In this document: piece by piece, positions 35,436-46,959 of the stretch
How the letters are laid out: each line of letters starts with the position of its first letter
Numbering within the stretch: position 1 is the first letter of the stretch
Assembly (NCBI RefSeq): GCF_016735515.1
Contig: NZ_JAERQZ010000001.1
Coordinates: forward strand, 1,736,001 to 1,800,000
Source of the DNA: Piscinibacter sp. HJYY11
Lineage (GTDB): Bacteria > Pseudomonadota > Gammaproteobacteria > Burkholderiales > Burkholderiaceae_C
Length of the DNA stretch: 64,000 nt
Reading direction: 5' to 3'
Translations under genes and position numbers: made by a program
Notes under the pieces: generated by a model
Databases searched by the model: none
Told to the model about the DNA's origin: nothing
Seen by the model: the letters and a program-made list of their open reading frames with translations, nothing else

Positions 35436-35817
35436 GGGTTGCTCCGCGTCGCCGGGCCCGAAGAGAGGGCCTGGCATTGCATCAAGTGTGTAAGAGGGTG
35501 TGCGTCGACGGTCTGGCGATCAGCGCACCGAAACCCGGTCATTTGGGTTGATCCGGTGGGCAGCTGAACGGGGCGTTGAAAGACAGTCATGTGGCACGTG
35601 CGCCTGAGTTTTCGCACAGCCATTGTTCTGGGAATGCCCGCCGACTTGAGCGGGATGAAAGGGGCGGAAGCCGCCCAATTCCCAGCGGACCGAGGGTCCA
35701 TCGACACGGGGGTGAACACCCCCTTCGCCTGCGGCCGGTCGGGCGACCGGCCGGGTGCACATCACGCGATGCGCACTACGGCACACTTTTCCGGCCAGAG
35801 CGGCCGGAACGGGCGGC
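35436..35817. other. 382-bp gene-free junction upstream of flhF with two hairpins
   Basis: No gene is supported here. Two perfect inverted repeats stand out: 9-bp arms at 35732-35740 and 35745-35753 around GGGC, and 8-bp arms at 35789-35796 and 35802-35809 around AGAGC. The second is 8 bases past the stop of the minus-strand lipoprotein gene and might end its transcript, but no U-run follows. The flhF promoter should lie in this stretch; I find no clear sigma-28 or sigma-54 match for it. Confidence 0.6.
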
Positions 35818-36510
35818 TCAGGGCCCGACCGTGATGCGGCCGACGCTGAAGTCGACCGCGCGGCGCGAGGTGCCGCTCAGCGTGGGGTCGCTCACCTCGA
35901 TGGCGGCGACGGCGGGCAGCACGGCCGCGATCGGCTTGCCACGCGCATCGCAATAGCCTTCGGGGCGGAAGGCCGACAGCGGCACCGCCACCTCGCGCAG
36001 GCCGGCCCCGACGGCCACCGTGGCGATGGGGTAACAGCCCGACTGGCGCGTGGCCGGGTCGTCGCCCAGCACGCGCACGCGCAGTTGCGCCGCCGCGGGC
36101 GAGGCGAGCTGGAGCCGCACGTGGCGGTGGGCCGAGAGGTCGCTGGTCTTGCCGGCCGGCCCGGGCGTGGCGAGGAAACCGATGCCGGCCCAGCTGCTGC
36201 CCTTCTGCGGCCACACCGTGCCGGTGACGCGGGCCACGCCATCGACGACTTTCACGTCGTCGATGCGGGCATCGCCTTCCTTTTCGGAATAGGCAAAGGC
36301 CTCGTGCGTGCCGCCCTGCGCCGTGGCGCCGGCGGGCGCGGGCACCGCGAACACCAGCGGCGCGGGTGCCGCGCTGGCCGATGTGGGCTTGGCTGCAGGG
36401 GCGCCGGTGCCCGGGCCAGGGGCGTCTGCCGTGGCGCAGCCGGTGAAGAGGGCCACCGCGGCCAGGGCGATGCCGCCACGCGCGCCAAGGCGCGTGCTGG
36501 AGGTGTTCAT
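35818..36510 (-). CDS. exported lipoprotein of a glucan-locus family (paralogue 1)
   Basis: A 230-residue lipoprotein (lipobox LFTGC, Cys25) with a Pro/Ala-rich linker and a beta-rich domain from about residue 60. The domain shares spaced blocks with the product of 46039-46845: RLQLAS, a GCYPI block, VPLSAFRPEGYCDARG and LPAVAAIEVSD. Two Cys in these blocks may pair. The fold pattern resembles galactose-binding-like carbohydrate modules, but I recognise no named family. AAGGAG precedes the start. It is the last gene of a GH1, GH-A, lipoprotein operon, so glycan binding is a reasonable inference. Confidence 0.75.
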   Translation of the reverse strand: MNTSSTRLGARGGIALAAVALFTGCATADAPGPGTGAPAAKPTSASAAPAPLVFAVPAPAGATAQGGTHEAFAYSEKEGDARIDDVKVVDGVARVTGTVWPQKGSSWAGIGFLATPGPAGKTSDLSAHRHVRLQLASPAAAQLRVRVLGDDPATRQSGCYPIATVAVGAGLREVAVPLSAFRPEGYCDARGKPIAAVLPAVAAIEVSDPTLSGTSRRAVDFSVGRITVGP

Positions 36511-36550
36511 GTCGTGTGTCTCCTTCTGTCTGTATTTATCTAGTGGGGTA

Positions 36551-37890
36551 TCAAGGCGCGCGCTGCAGCTTCACCACCGCCATCGAACGCGCCGGCAGCG
36601 TGAGCTCGCGGTTGGCCGGCAAGGTGCCGAAATCGGCCTCGCCCTCCACGATGGCGGCATCGAAGTACTTCACCTGCTGCGGCTGCCAGCCGGCCACGTC
36701 GAGCGCCACGCGCAGCGGCGCGGTCTGGGTGTTGAGCAGCAGCACCTGCAGCGTGTTGCCGTCGCGCACGGCGTGCGACCAGAGCCGCGCGTTGCTCGAC
36801 TCGGCCTGCACGAACCGCCCCTCCAGCCCGTTGAGCAGGCGGAAGGCGTAGTACGTGGGGCGCGGCACGCCGGCGTTGTCGAGCAGGCCGTGGAAACCGG
36901 TGCCCTGGTAGGCGAAGTAGTGCGCCATGTCCACGCCCTGGCGGGCCAGGCGCAGCGCCGTCTCGGCGGTCCACAGCCCCGCGGGCATGTCGGACAGGAA
37001 TCGCGGCCGGTCGGTCTTCCACGACAGCCCGTATTCGGTCACGGCGATGGGCAACTCGCGGGTGTGGCCCAGCGGGTTGCGGCGCGGGTCGCGCAGCGTG
37101 TCGCGCACCGAGCGCAGGGTCGCATCGACCTGCGCCACGCTCCCGAGCGCGGCGTCTTCGCTGCCGTCGCCTTCGGTCGGGTAGATGTGATACGACACCA
37201 CGTCGACCACGTCGCCGCACAGCTCGACGAAACGTTCGAGGAAGCGCATCGGCGCCGCGTGGATGCCCGAGACGGCGGGCCCCACCACCTTGATCTGCGG
37301 GTCCACCGCCTTCACCGCCTTGGCCTGCGCGCGGAAGACCTCGCAGTAGCGCTCGGGTGTCCAGCTCTTGTCGCCGCGCGTCACGGCATAGAGATCGGGC
37401 TCATTGCCGATCTCCCAGTGCCGCACCTTCAGCCCGCGCTCGCGCGCCATGCGCACGGCCGAGGCCGCGTCTTCGGGGCGGTTGGCCGGCACACGGTCCA
37501 CGCGCCCGGCGAACACGCGGGTCTGGATCACGAGCTCCGGCGAGCCCTTCACCAGCGTCAGCAGCGAGCGGAACGCGTCCAGCGTGGCGGCGTCCATGTC
37601 CTGCTCGTCGCCGATGTTGCCGCCGGGGAAGCGCAGCGACGCGGCCGGCGTGAGCGCGAGCGCCTCGCCGTGGTCCACCATCGCCATCCAGTTGCCGAAG
37701 TTGTAGCCGCGGGTCACGGCCGGGTTGACGGCAAGGCCCGCCTGGTCGGCGTTGACGGTCACGCGCGCGTCGACCTTCGAGGCCTGCGGCGAGTCCACTT
37801 TCCCTGCCTGCGGCACGGGTGCCCCGCACCCACCCAGCAGCGCCGCCACCGCGGCCCCCACCACCACTCGTCTCATCATGTTGTTGGCCT

Positions 37891-37894
<4 letters not shown>
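36551..37894 (-). CDS. clan GH-A glycoside hydrolase lipoprotein
   Basis: A 447-residue lipoprotein (lipobox ALLGGC, Cys23) with a TIM-barrel hydrolase. The acid/base Glu165 lies in WEIGNEPDLY and the nucleophile Glu287 in VTEYGLSW, both typical clan GH-A contexts; SYHIYPTEGDG lies between. A C-terminal beta domain (about 365-447) follows. It resembles GH39/GH44/GH79-like retaining enzymes, but I cannot assign the family without a search. The start at 37894 overlaps the GH1 stop by ATGA. With GH1 and GH16 enzymes nearby, a beta-glucan or beta-glucuronide side-chain substrate is plausible. Confidence 0.82.
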
Positions 37895-39282
<1,388 letters not shown>

Positions 39283-39302
39283 GCCCAGACGATACCCAGC
39301 CG

Positions 39303-39316
39303 TGAAAGCGCTTGCA
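39303..39316. promoter_or_regulatory. LacI-type operator upstream of the GH1 gene
   Basis: TGAAAGCGCTTGCA differs by one base from the perfect palindrome found upstream of the sugar-binding-protein gene. It lies 20 bases upstream of the GH1 ATG in the divergent region shared with the LacI gene. The GCGC centre is typical of LacI-family sites. Confidence 0.7.
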
Positions 39317-39398
39317 ACGTGATCACCGTGCGGTTCTTGCGAAGCTCATCAGGGGAAGCGATGTGGACCAGGTGGAACACCCGTTCTGCAGCCACTCA

Positions 39399-39412
39399 AG
39401 CAAGCGCTATCA
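39399..39412. promoter_or_regulatory. weaker LacI-type operator before the LacI gene
   Basis: AGCAAGCGCTATCA matches 11 of 14 positions of the TGCAAGCGCTTGCA palindrome. It ends 26 bases before the LacI start and suits autoregulation. Confidence 0.45.
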
Positions 39413-39438
39413 TGAAAGCGACCTCCACCCGCGCAACC

Positions 39439-40506
39439 ATGGCCTCCAAGATCACGCTCGAAGAAGTCGCTCGCCTGGCCGGCGTCTCAACGAGCACCGT
39501 CTCGCGCCACCTGAACGGCACCCACTTCGTGGCCGACGAGAAGGCCGCGGCCATCGAGCAGAGCATCCAGCGCCTGAACTACCGGCCCAACCTCGTGGCA
39601 CGTGGCCTGGCACGCGGCCGCACGCTCACCGTGGGCGTGCTCACGCAGGAGATCGTGAGCTCGTTCTTCAACGAGGCCATGCGCGGCGTGGAAGACGGCC
39701 TCATCGGCCACGAGTACGACGCCATCTTCGCCAGCACCCACTGGGAAAGCGACGACGAGGCCAAGCGCCTGGCCTCGATGGAGGGGCGCCGCGTCGACGG
39801 GCTGATCCTCATCCACCCCGGCATCGACGACGCCACGCTCGACCGCCACGCCCAGACCGTGCCCATGGTGGTGGTGGGCCGCAAGGTCAACTCGCGCTTC
39901 GTGCACTCGCTCGCCTTCGACCACGGCGTGGGCGCGCAGCTCGCCATGGAGCACCTGCTGGAGCTCGGTCACCGGCGCATCGCCTACATCGGCGGCCCCA
40001 CGGGGCGCGCCGATGCCGACCAGCGTTTCACCGCCTACCGCGCCGCCCTGCAGTCGGCCGGCATCAGCTTCGACCCGCGGCTGGTGGCGCCGGGCAACTA
40101 CGTCGAGGCGGGCGGGCTGAGCGCGATGACGCTGCTGCTCGACCGCGGCCTGCCCTTCTCGGCCGTCTTCTGCGCCAACGACGACTCGGCCTACGGCGCG
40201 ATGCTCGCGCTGCACCGCCGCCAGTTGCGCGTACCCGACGACGTGTCGGTGGTCGGCTTCGACGACGTGGCCCACTCGGCCTATTGCGTGCCGCCACTCA
40301 CCTCGGTGAGGCAACCGCTGCGCGAGCTGGGGCGCGAAGCGGCCAACGCGGTGGTCGCCCTCATCGACGGGCGCAAGCCGCCGCGCGGCCCGATGGCCCG
40401 GCTCGAGCTGGTGGTGCGTGAGTCCACACGCGCGCTGCCCGCGCAGCAGGGCAAGGCCTCGCCGGCGGTGCCACGCAAGAAGCCCGCGGCCCGGCGGCCG
40501 TCGTGA
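39439..40506 (+). CDS. LacI-family regulator of the glucan locus
   Basis: A 355-residue repressor-type protein: HTH at residues about 4-24 (ITLEEVARLAGVSTSTVSRHLNG), hinge near NLVARGLARGRT, and a periplasmic-binding-like sensor domain ending in SVRQPLRELGREAANAVVALI. The last about 25 residues are basic (PRKKPAARRPS), an unusual tail. ATG at 39439 is chosen because the HTH starts there; an in-frame ATG at 39412 overlaps a candidate operator. It likely controls both the GH1 operon and the sugar importer through matching operators, with a gluco-oligosaccharide as inducer by inference. Confidence 0.93.
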   Translation: MASKITLEEVARLAGVSTSTVSRHLNGTHFVADEKAAAIEQSIQRLNYRPNLVARGLARGRTLTVGVLTQEIVSSFFNEAMRGVEDGLIGHEYDAIFASTHWESDDEAKRLASMEGRRVDGLILIHPGIDDATLDRHAQTVPMVVVGRKVNSRFVHSLAFDHGVGAQLAMEHLLELGHRRIAYIGGPTGRADADQRFTAYRAALQSAGISFDPRLVAPGNYVEAGGLSAMTLLLDRGLPFSAVFCANDDSAYGAMLALHRRQLRVPDDVSVVGFDDVAHSAYCVPPLTSVRQPLRELGREAANAVVALIDGRKPPRGPMARLELVVRESTRALPAQQGKASPAVPRKKPAARRPS

Positions 40507-40646
40507 TGCACCGCACAAGCCGGCGGCGCTGAGACGGCGCCGGCGCGGCCCTACCCGCCTCACGGGGCCGCCGCCTGCCAAATCTTGCGGTTTCGCACGG
40601 GGTTCGTCCGCAGTGACACGTCGCGAGGGCGACTTCTACACTGCCG

Positions 40647-40660
40647 TGCAAGCGCTTGCA
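40647..40660. promoter_or_regulatory. perfect LacI-type operator before the sugar importer operon
   Basis: TGCAAGCGCTTGCA is a perfect 14-bp palindrome ending 44 bases before the ATG of the sugar-binding-protein gene. Near-copies lie in the GH1/LacI divergent region, which ties the two transcription units into one regulon. Confidence 0.78.
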
Positions 40661-40704
40661 TGAACTGGTGCAACCGCGCGCCTCGCCAACGACACGGAGA
40701 AGAC

Positions 40705-41949
40705 ATGAAACTCGCCACACGACTCGGCCTCGCGGCCACCCTCGGCCTCGCCTCGCTGGCCCTGCATGCCCAGACGGTGCTCACCGTCTCGGCGTTCAAG
40801 GACCTCGACCGTTCCGTGCAGGCCGCCATCCCGCTCTTCAAGAAGGCGCGGCCCGACGTGGAGGTGAAGCTCATCTCGCTCGGCTACGGCGACCACCACA
40901 ACGCGATGACGACGGCGCTCGCCACCGGCGCCAACCTGCCCGACGTGATGGGCCTGGAGATCGGCTTCGTGGCCAAGTTCGCCGAGGGCGGTGGCCTCGA
41001 AGACCTCGCCAAGCCGCCCTACAACGCCAACGCCCTCACCGACCGCTTCTTCAAGTTCGCCGCCGCGCAGGGCACGAGCCGCGGCGGCGTGCGCGCGGCC
41101 TTGCCGGCCGACATCGGCCCGGGCGCACTCTTCTATCGCAAGGACCTCATGGACAAGGCCGGCATCACCGAGGCCGACCTCACCAAGTCGTGGGACTCCT
41201 TCATCGACGCCGGCCAGAAGCTCAAGGCCAAGAGCGGCACCTACCTGATCCCGCACGCCGCGGCCATCAAGGACATCATCCTGCGCTCGGGCCTGAAGGA
41301 CGGCGAAGGCATCTACTTCGACGAGAAGGGCGCGGTGCTGGTCGAGTCGCCGCGCTTCGTGACGGCCTTCGAGACCGCCAAGCGCGCCCGCGCCGCCGGC
41401 ATCGACGCCAAGATCGGCGCCTGGAGCAACGAGTGGAGCGAAGGCTTCCGCCGCGGCACCGTGGCCACCGAGATGATGGGCGCCTGGCTCGCGGGCCACC
41501 TGAAGAACTGGATCGCGCCCGACACACGCGGCAACTGGCGCTCGGCCAGCCTCCCCGGCGGCGTGAACGCCTCGTGGGGCGGCTCGTACTACGCCATCCC
41601 GAAGGGCGCGAAGAACAAGGCGCTCGCCTGGGAGTTCGTGAAGTTCATGACGACCAGCCGCGAGGTGCAGATCGCCGCCTTCCGTGAGCTCGACGCCTTC
41701 CCAGCCCTCATCGAAGCCACCAACGACCCCTTCGTCGACCAGCCGGTCGAGTTCCTCGGCAACACCCGCGCCCGCCAGCAGTGGAAGGCGACCGCCCAGA
41801 AGATCCCGGCCGTCGACGTGGACCGCCTGGACCCGGTGGCCGCCGAGGTGATCACCGCCGAGTTCGACAAGGTGCTCGAGCAGGGCAAGGACGTGAAGCT
41901 CGCGCTGGCCGACGCCCGCAAGGCCATCGAGCGCCGCATCCGCCGCTGA
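40705..41949 (+). CDS. sugar ABC transporter substrate-binding protein (family 1)
   Basis: A 414-residue periplasmic protein with a Sec signal (about residues 1-22, ending LALHAQ) and the MalE-like pattern: PDVEVKLISLGYGDHHNAM, TGANLPDVMGLEIGF, the central MMGAWLAGH and AIPKGAKNKALAWEFVKFM near the C-terminus. GGAGAAG precedes the ATG. A perfect LacI-type operator lies upstream. With GH16 and GH1 enzymes in the locus, beta-gluco-oligosaccharides are the likely ligand. Confidence 0.92.
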   Translation: MKLATRLGLAATLGLASLALHAQTVLTVSAFKDLDRSVQAAIPLFKKARPDVEVKLISLGYGDHHNAMTTALATGANLPDVMGLEIGFVAKFAEGGGLEDLAKPPYNANALTDRFFKFAAAQGTSRGGVRAALPADIGPGALFYRKDLMDKAGITEADLTKSWDSFIDAGQKLKAKSGTYLIPHAAAIKDIILRSGLKDGEGIYFDEKGAVLVESPRFVTAFETAKRARAAGIDAKIGAWSNEWSEGFRRGTVATEMMGAWLAGHLKNWIAPDTRGNWRSASLPGGVNASWGGSYYAIPKGAKNKALAWEFVKFMTTSREVQIAAFRELDAFPALIEATNDPFVDQPVEFLGNTRARQQWKATAQKIPAVDVDRLDPVAAEVITAEFDKVLEQGKDVKLALADARKAIERRIRR

Positions 41950-41992
41950 GGTGGCAAGGCTCCATCCACTCAGCAGGCCACGCATCGTTCCC

Positions 41993-43024
41993 ATGTCCGC
42001 CGTTCTCCCCGTCGTCGCGCCGCCGCCGGCGCCTCGCCGCAGGCGGCGCCTGAAGCCGTGGCACTGGATGCCGTACGTCTTCGTCGCGCCGTTCTTCATC
42101 CTCTTCCTGGGCTTCGGGCTCTTTCCGCTGCTGTTCTCGGCCTACGCCTCGTTCTTCCGCTGGGAGATCGCGGCGGGCCTGTCGGGCATGAAGTGGGAAG
42201 GATGGGGCAACTACCTCTTCGTGCTGCAGCTCGACGGCCTGCCCTGGGGCAGCGTCTTCAGCACGAATTTCTGGTCCGAGCTCTACGCGCGCGACTTCTG
42301 GCGCGCCATGGCCAACACCTTCTGGCTCGGCATCGCCTCCGGCCTGCCGCAGCACCTGGTGGCGATCCCGCTCGCGTACTTCATCCACACGCAGTTCCGC
42401 CGGGTGCGCAACCCGGTGATCTCGATGTACTTCCTGCCGTACATCACCAACACGGTGGCGATCACGCTCGTCTTCTCGTCGCTCTTCTCGCGCGACTTCG
42501 GCGTGATCAACCAGGTGCTCACCGGCCTCGGCCAGTGGCAGGTGATGGGCGTGCACCCGCTCGCCTGGCTCTTCCCCACCGAGAACATCGACTGGGGCCG
42601 GCCCGAGTACACCCGCCCCATCGTCGCCTTCATCGTGTGGTGGCGCTTCGTCGGCTGGAACACGGTGCTGTACCTCTCGGCGCTGCAGACCATCCCGAAA
42701 GACCTGTACGAAGCCGCGACCGTCGACGGCGCCGGCACCTGGCAGCAGTTCCGCTACATCACGCTGCCGCTCCTGCGGCCCATGATGCTCTTCGCCATCA
42801 CGCTCACCATCATCGGCAACCTGCAGCTCTTCGAAGAGCCCTTCGTGCTCACCGGCGGCAGCGGCGGCGTCGGCCAGGTGGCCGAGACGGTCGCAATGCA
42901 GATGTACAAGGTCGGCCTCACCGACGGTGACTTCGGCACCGCCTCGGCCGTGGCCTGGCTCATGTTCATGGTGATCGCCGCGCTCACCTGGCTCAACAAC
43001 CGCTACCTCGGCCGCAAGGACTGA
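41993..43024 (+). CDS. sugar ABC transporter permease, MalF type
   Basis: A 343-residue permease with an Arg-rich cytoplasmic N-terminus, about six hydrophobic segments and an EAA loop near residue 240 (YEAATVDGAGTWQQFRYITLP). A long periplasmic loop near residues 60-105 follows the first segment. It forms the channel with the next permease, 6 bases downstream. ATG at 41993 is used; a start 14 codons earlier lacks a ribosome site. Confidence 0.93.
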   Translation: MSAVLPVVAPPPAPRRRRRLKPWHWMPYVFVAPFFILFLGFGLFPLLFSAYASFFRWEIAAGLSGMKWEGWGNYLFVLQLDGLPWGSVFSTNFWSELYARDFWRAMANTFWLGIASGLPQHLVAIPLAYFIHTQFRRVRNPVISMYFLPYITNTVAITLVFSSLFSRDFGVINQVLTGLGQWQVMGVHPLAWLFPTENIDWGRPEYTRPIVAFIVWWRFVGWNTVLYLSALQTIPKDLYEAATVDGAGTWQQFRYITLPLLRPMMLFAITLTIIGNLQLFEEPFVLTGGSGGVGQVAETVAMQMYKVGLTDGDFGTASAVAWLMFMVIAALTWLNNRYLGRKD

Positions 43025-43030
43025 ACGCGC

Positions 43031-43927
43031 ATGTCCACCCTCGCCTCTTCCCTCCCCACCGTGAGCGCCGCACCGGCGCCGCGGCAGCGCCGCAAGCCGG
43101 GGCGCCTCAATCCCTCGCAGTGGCTGCCGCATGCGCTCGTGTTGGTCGGCGCGCTGATCATGCTGGCGCCGTTCTACTTCATGTTCGTCTTCGCGACGCA
43201 CACCAACACCGACATCCTCTCGGTGCCACCCCCGCTCTGGTTCGGCGATGCGCTCCTCGACAACCTGAACGAGCTCGTCGCGCAGCGCCCGATGTTCTGG
43301 CGCAGCGTGGGGCTGTCGCTGTGGATCGCCACCGCCTCCACCGTGCTCAACCTCTTCCTGTGCTCGCTGGGCGGCTACGGCTTCTCGATGTACGAGTTCC
43401 GCGGGCGCGACAAGCTCTTCGCCGCGCTGATGGCCACCATGCTGCTGCCGGCCTTCGTCGGCATGATCCCCTACGTGCTGATGATGAAGGAGCTGGGCTG
43501 GCTCAACAGCACGCGCGCGCTCATCATCCCCGGCGCCTGCTCGGCCTTCGGCATCTTCCTCATGCGCCAGTACATCGGCTCGGCCGTGCCGCGCGAGCTG
43601 GTGGAAGCCGCGCGCATGGACGGCTGCGGTGAGTTCGGCATCTACTGGCGCGTGGTGCTGCCGCTCATCGGCCCGGCCATGGGCACGCTGGGCCTCGTGA
43701 CCTTCATCGGCTCGTACAACAACTTCGTGGGCGCGCTGCTGGTGATGAGCGACATGGAGATGTTCACCGCGCCGCTCGTGCTGCGCTCGCTGCAGGGCAC
43801 CGGGCAGACACCCTGGGGCGCCATCAGCGCCGGCTCGGCGGTGACCGTGCTGCCGCTGCTGGTGCTCTTCGTCCTCTACTCCCGCCGTTTGATCGAGGGC
43901 CTGACCGCAGGCGCGGTCAAGGGCTGA
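43031..43927 (+). CDS. sugar ABC transporter permease, MalG type
   Basis: A 298-residue permease with six hydrophobic segments and an EAA loop read as VEAARMDGCGEFGIYWRVVL near residue 195. The length and C-terminal RRLIEGLTAGAVKG are typical of the MalG/UgpE class. It partners the preceding permease. The ATPase gene follows after 25 bases. Confidence 0.94.
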   Translation: MSTLASSLPTVSAAPAPRQRRKPGRLNPSQWLPHALVLVGALIMLAPFYFMFVFATHTNTDILSVPPPLWFGDALLDNLNELVAQRPMFWRSVGLSLWIATASTVLNLFLCSLGGYGFSMYEFRGRDKLFAALMATMLLPAFVGMIPYVLMMKELGWLNSTRALIIPGACSAFGIFLMRQYIGSAVPRELVEAARMDGCGEFGIYWRVVLPLIGPAMGTLGLVTFIGSYNNFVGALLVMSDMEMFTAPLVLRSLQGTGQTPWGAISAGSAVTVLPLLVLFVLYSRRLIEGLTAGAVKG

Positions 43928-43952
43928 CCTCCACAAAGAAGAAGTCGTCACC

Positions 43953-45041
<1,089 letters not shown>

Positions 45042-45080
45042 CCGGCCTGCCGAACCGTTTCCGCCACAGGAGGAATGTCG

Positions 45081-46037
45081 ATGTCCACCCTTGCATCAGC
45101 CCCTCTTTCATCCGCGCCTCTTTCATCTGCGCCCCTCCCGCCCGCGCCACGCCCGCCGCACGGCGGCACGCCGCCTCTGCTGCCGGTGCCCGGCCACCAC
45201 GTGCACCGCATCGAGGCCGTGCTCGACTACGTCGACGCCCACCTGGCCGACGACCTGCGGCTCGAGACGCTGGCGCGGCTGGCGGCCATCTCGCCCTTCC
45301 ACTTCCACCGCCTCTTCCTCTCGTGGACCGGCGAGACGCTCAAGGCCTTCGTGCGCCGCCGCCGCCTCGAGAGCGCCGCCGGCCGCCTGCGCCACTGCCC
45401 CGACGAGAAGATCACCTTCATCGCGCTCAACTGCGGCTTCGCCTCACCCGAAGCCTTCGCACGCGCCTTCCGCGAACACTTCGGCATGACGCCCAGCGTC
45501 TGGCGCAGCGGCGGCTGGCTCAACTGGCACACCCCGGCCCACGACCGCGGCACCGCGCCGCCGCCGGCGGTGGAAGTGCGCCGGCAGGAGCCCGCCGAGT
45601 ACCTTTTCATGCGCGCCCGCGGCGACTACCGATACGCCGCCTACGAACTGTGGGAGCGCTTTCTTCCGGTGGTGCACAGCCTGGGGCTCGGCGACCAGCC
45701 CCTGGCCTTCGTCGGCCTCGACGACCCGGCCATCGCCGGCCCGCAGAACTGCCGTATGGACGCCTGCGTGGAGCTTCCGCCGGGCTGGCGCGACCCGGGC
45801 GTTCGCCTGGCACGCCACCGTGTCGGCGAACGCTGGATCGCGACCCTGCCCTTCGACGGGCCCTCCAGCGACATCGCACTCGGCTGGCGCACGCTGCTCG
45901 ACGAATGGCTGCCGCACTCGCCCTTCAGCATGGGCGAAGGCCACTTCTTCGAGCGCTACGAACCACGGGCGAGCGTGCCGGGGATCCCGTTCGTGCGCTG
46001 CGAGCTATGCATGCCGGTGCAACCGCGCCCGCTCTGA
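45081..46037 (+). CDS. AraC-family regulator with GyrI-like effector domain
   Basis: A 318-residue regulator. After a Ser/Ala/Pro-rich N-terminus come two AraC HTH motifs over about residues 42-145 (LETLARLAAISPFHFHRLF and ALNCGFASPEAFARAFREHF), then a GyrI/SOUL-like effector domain (about 165-315). AGGAGG at 45068-45073 is 7 bases from ATG 45081 but only 1 base from an ATG at 45075, so 45081 is the better start. It sits between the importer genes and the exported glucan-locus proteins and may add a second control layer. Confidence 0.9.
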   Translation: MSTLASAPLSSAPLSSAPLPPAPRPPHGGTPPLLPVPGHHVHRIEAVLDYVDAHLADDLRLETLARLAAISPFHFHRLFLSWTGETLKAFVRRRRLESAAGRLRHCPDEKITFIALNCGFASPEAFARAFREHFGMTPSVWRSGGWLNWHTPAHDRGTAPPPAVEVRRQEPAEYLFMRARGDYRYAAYELWERFLPVVHSLGLGDQPLAFVGLDDPAIAGPQNCRMDACVELPPGWRDPGVRLARHRVGERWIATLPFDGPSSDIALGWRTLLDEWLPHSPFSMGEGHFFERYEPRASVPGIPFVRCELCMPVQPRPL

Positions 46038-46038
46038 C

Positions 46039-46845
46039 ATGAGACGCCTTGCCGCCGCCACGCTGTCGGCGTGTGCGCTTGCCTATGTGCACGCCGTCCA
46101 CGCTGCGCCCGACAAGCCGCTGCTGTGGGCCGACTTCAAGGAGCCGATGCAGAGTCACCTCGGCGCGCCGGTCCAGCAACTCGCGATGTCCGAGCGCAGC
46201 GGTGATGCGTCGATCGCATCGGTGCGCGTGGCCGATGCGGTGGTGCAGGTCGAAGGCCGGCTCTCCACCGCCAACGCCAGCCAGTGGGCCACGCTCGGCA
46301 TCGAGGTGGGCGGCGATGCGCGCGGCGTGCCGGTCGACCTGTCGGCCTACGAGCACCTGCGCATCCGCCTCGCCTCGACCACGCCGCGCGTGCTGCGCAT
46401 CCGCCTCAAGGGCACCGACCCCAGGATCCAGAACGCGGGCTGCTACCCGGTGATGATGATGCGCGTGGGCACGCAGCTCAGCGACTACCTCATCCCGCTC
46501 TCGGCCTTCGGCCCCGAGTCCTTCTGCGGCGAACGGGGCGCCACCATCGCGCAGACCTTGCCGGCCGTCGCGCGGGTGGAGGTCACGGCCAACGAGCCCT
46601 CGGTCGAGCCCGTGCGCTTCCAGGTAGGGCGCATGGAGTTCATGGCGGCGCCCGCAGCCGAACCCGCACCCGCCGCCGCGCCTGCACCCGCGCCCGTCGT
46701 GGCGGCCGCGGCATCGACGCCGCCCACGCCGCGCGCCACGCCACCCGCCGCAGCCCGCAAGCCCTCCCCGCCGGCGCCCGCCAGCCGTGCGGTGCAGGTC
46801 GTCTGCGAGCGCAACCCACGCTACGGCTTGATGATGTGCCACTGA
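46039..46845 (+). CDS. exported glucan-locus family protein (paralogue 2) with Pro/Ala-rich tail
   Basis: A 268-residue protein with a Sec signal (about residues 1-23, ending HAVHAA). The beta-rich domain shares blocks with the lipoprotein at 35818-36510: RIRLAS, GCYPVMMMRVG, IPLSAFGPESFCGERG and LPAVARVEVT. After about residue 195 comes a long Ala/Pro linker and a short tail with two Cys (VVCERNPRYGLMMCH), which could be a small disulfide cap or a surface-anchoring element. The start lies 1 base past the AraC stop. I do not recognise a named domain; carbohydrate binding is inferred from locus and fold pattern. Confidence 0.72.
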   Translation: MRRLAAATLSACALAYVHAVHAAPDKPLLWADFKEPMQSHLGAPVQQLAMSERSGDASIASVRVADAVVQVEGRLSTANASQWATLGIEVGGDARGVPVDLSAYEHLRIRLASTTPRVLRIRLKGTDPRIQNAGCYPVMMMRVGTQLSDYLIPLSAFGPESFCGERGATIAQTLPAVARVEVTANEPSVEPVRFQVGRMEFMAAPAAEPAPAAAPAPAPVVAAAASTPPTPRATPPAAARKPSPPAPASRAVQVVCERNPRYGLMMCH

Positions 46846-46959
46846 GACCGGTGCCGTCGCCAGGATCGCAAGATCGGTCAGCACCGCCGCAAGCCGCCAC
46901 CGGCGCGATGCCCAGGCGAAGCCCACCATGGACCCGTCACGACAACACAGGAGACGACC

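Noticed and set aside
35592..35607. TGGCACG followed by CCTGA resembling a sigma-54 promoter upstream of flhF
   Set aside because: The -12 GC element is not matched and the orientation points away from flhF with no gene following.
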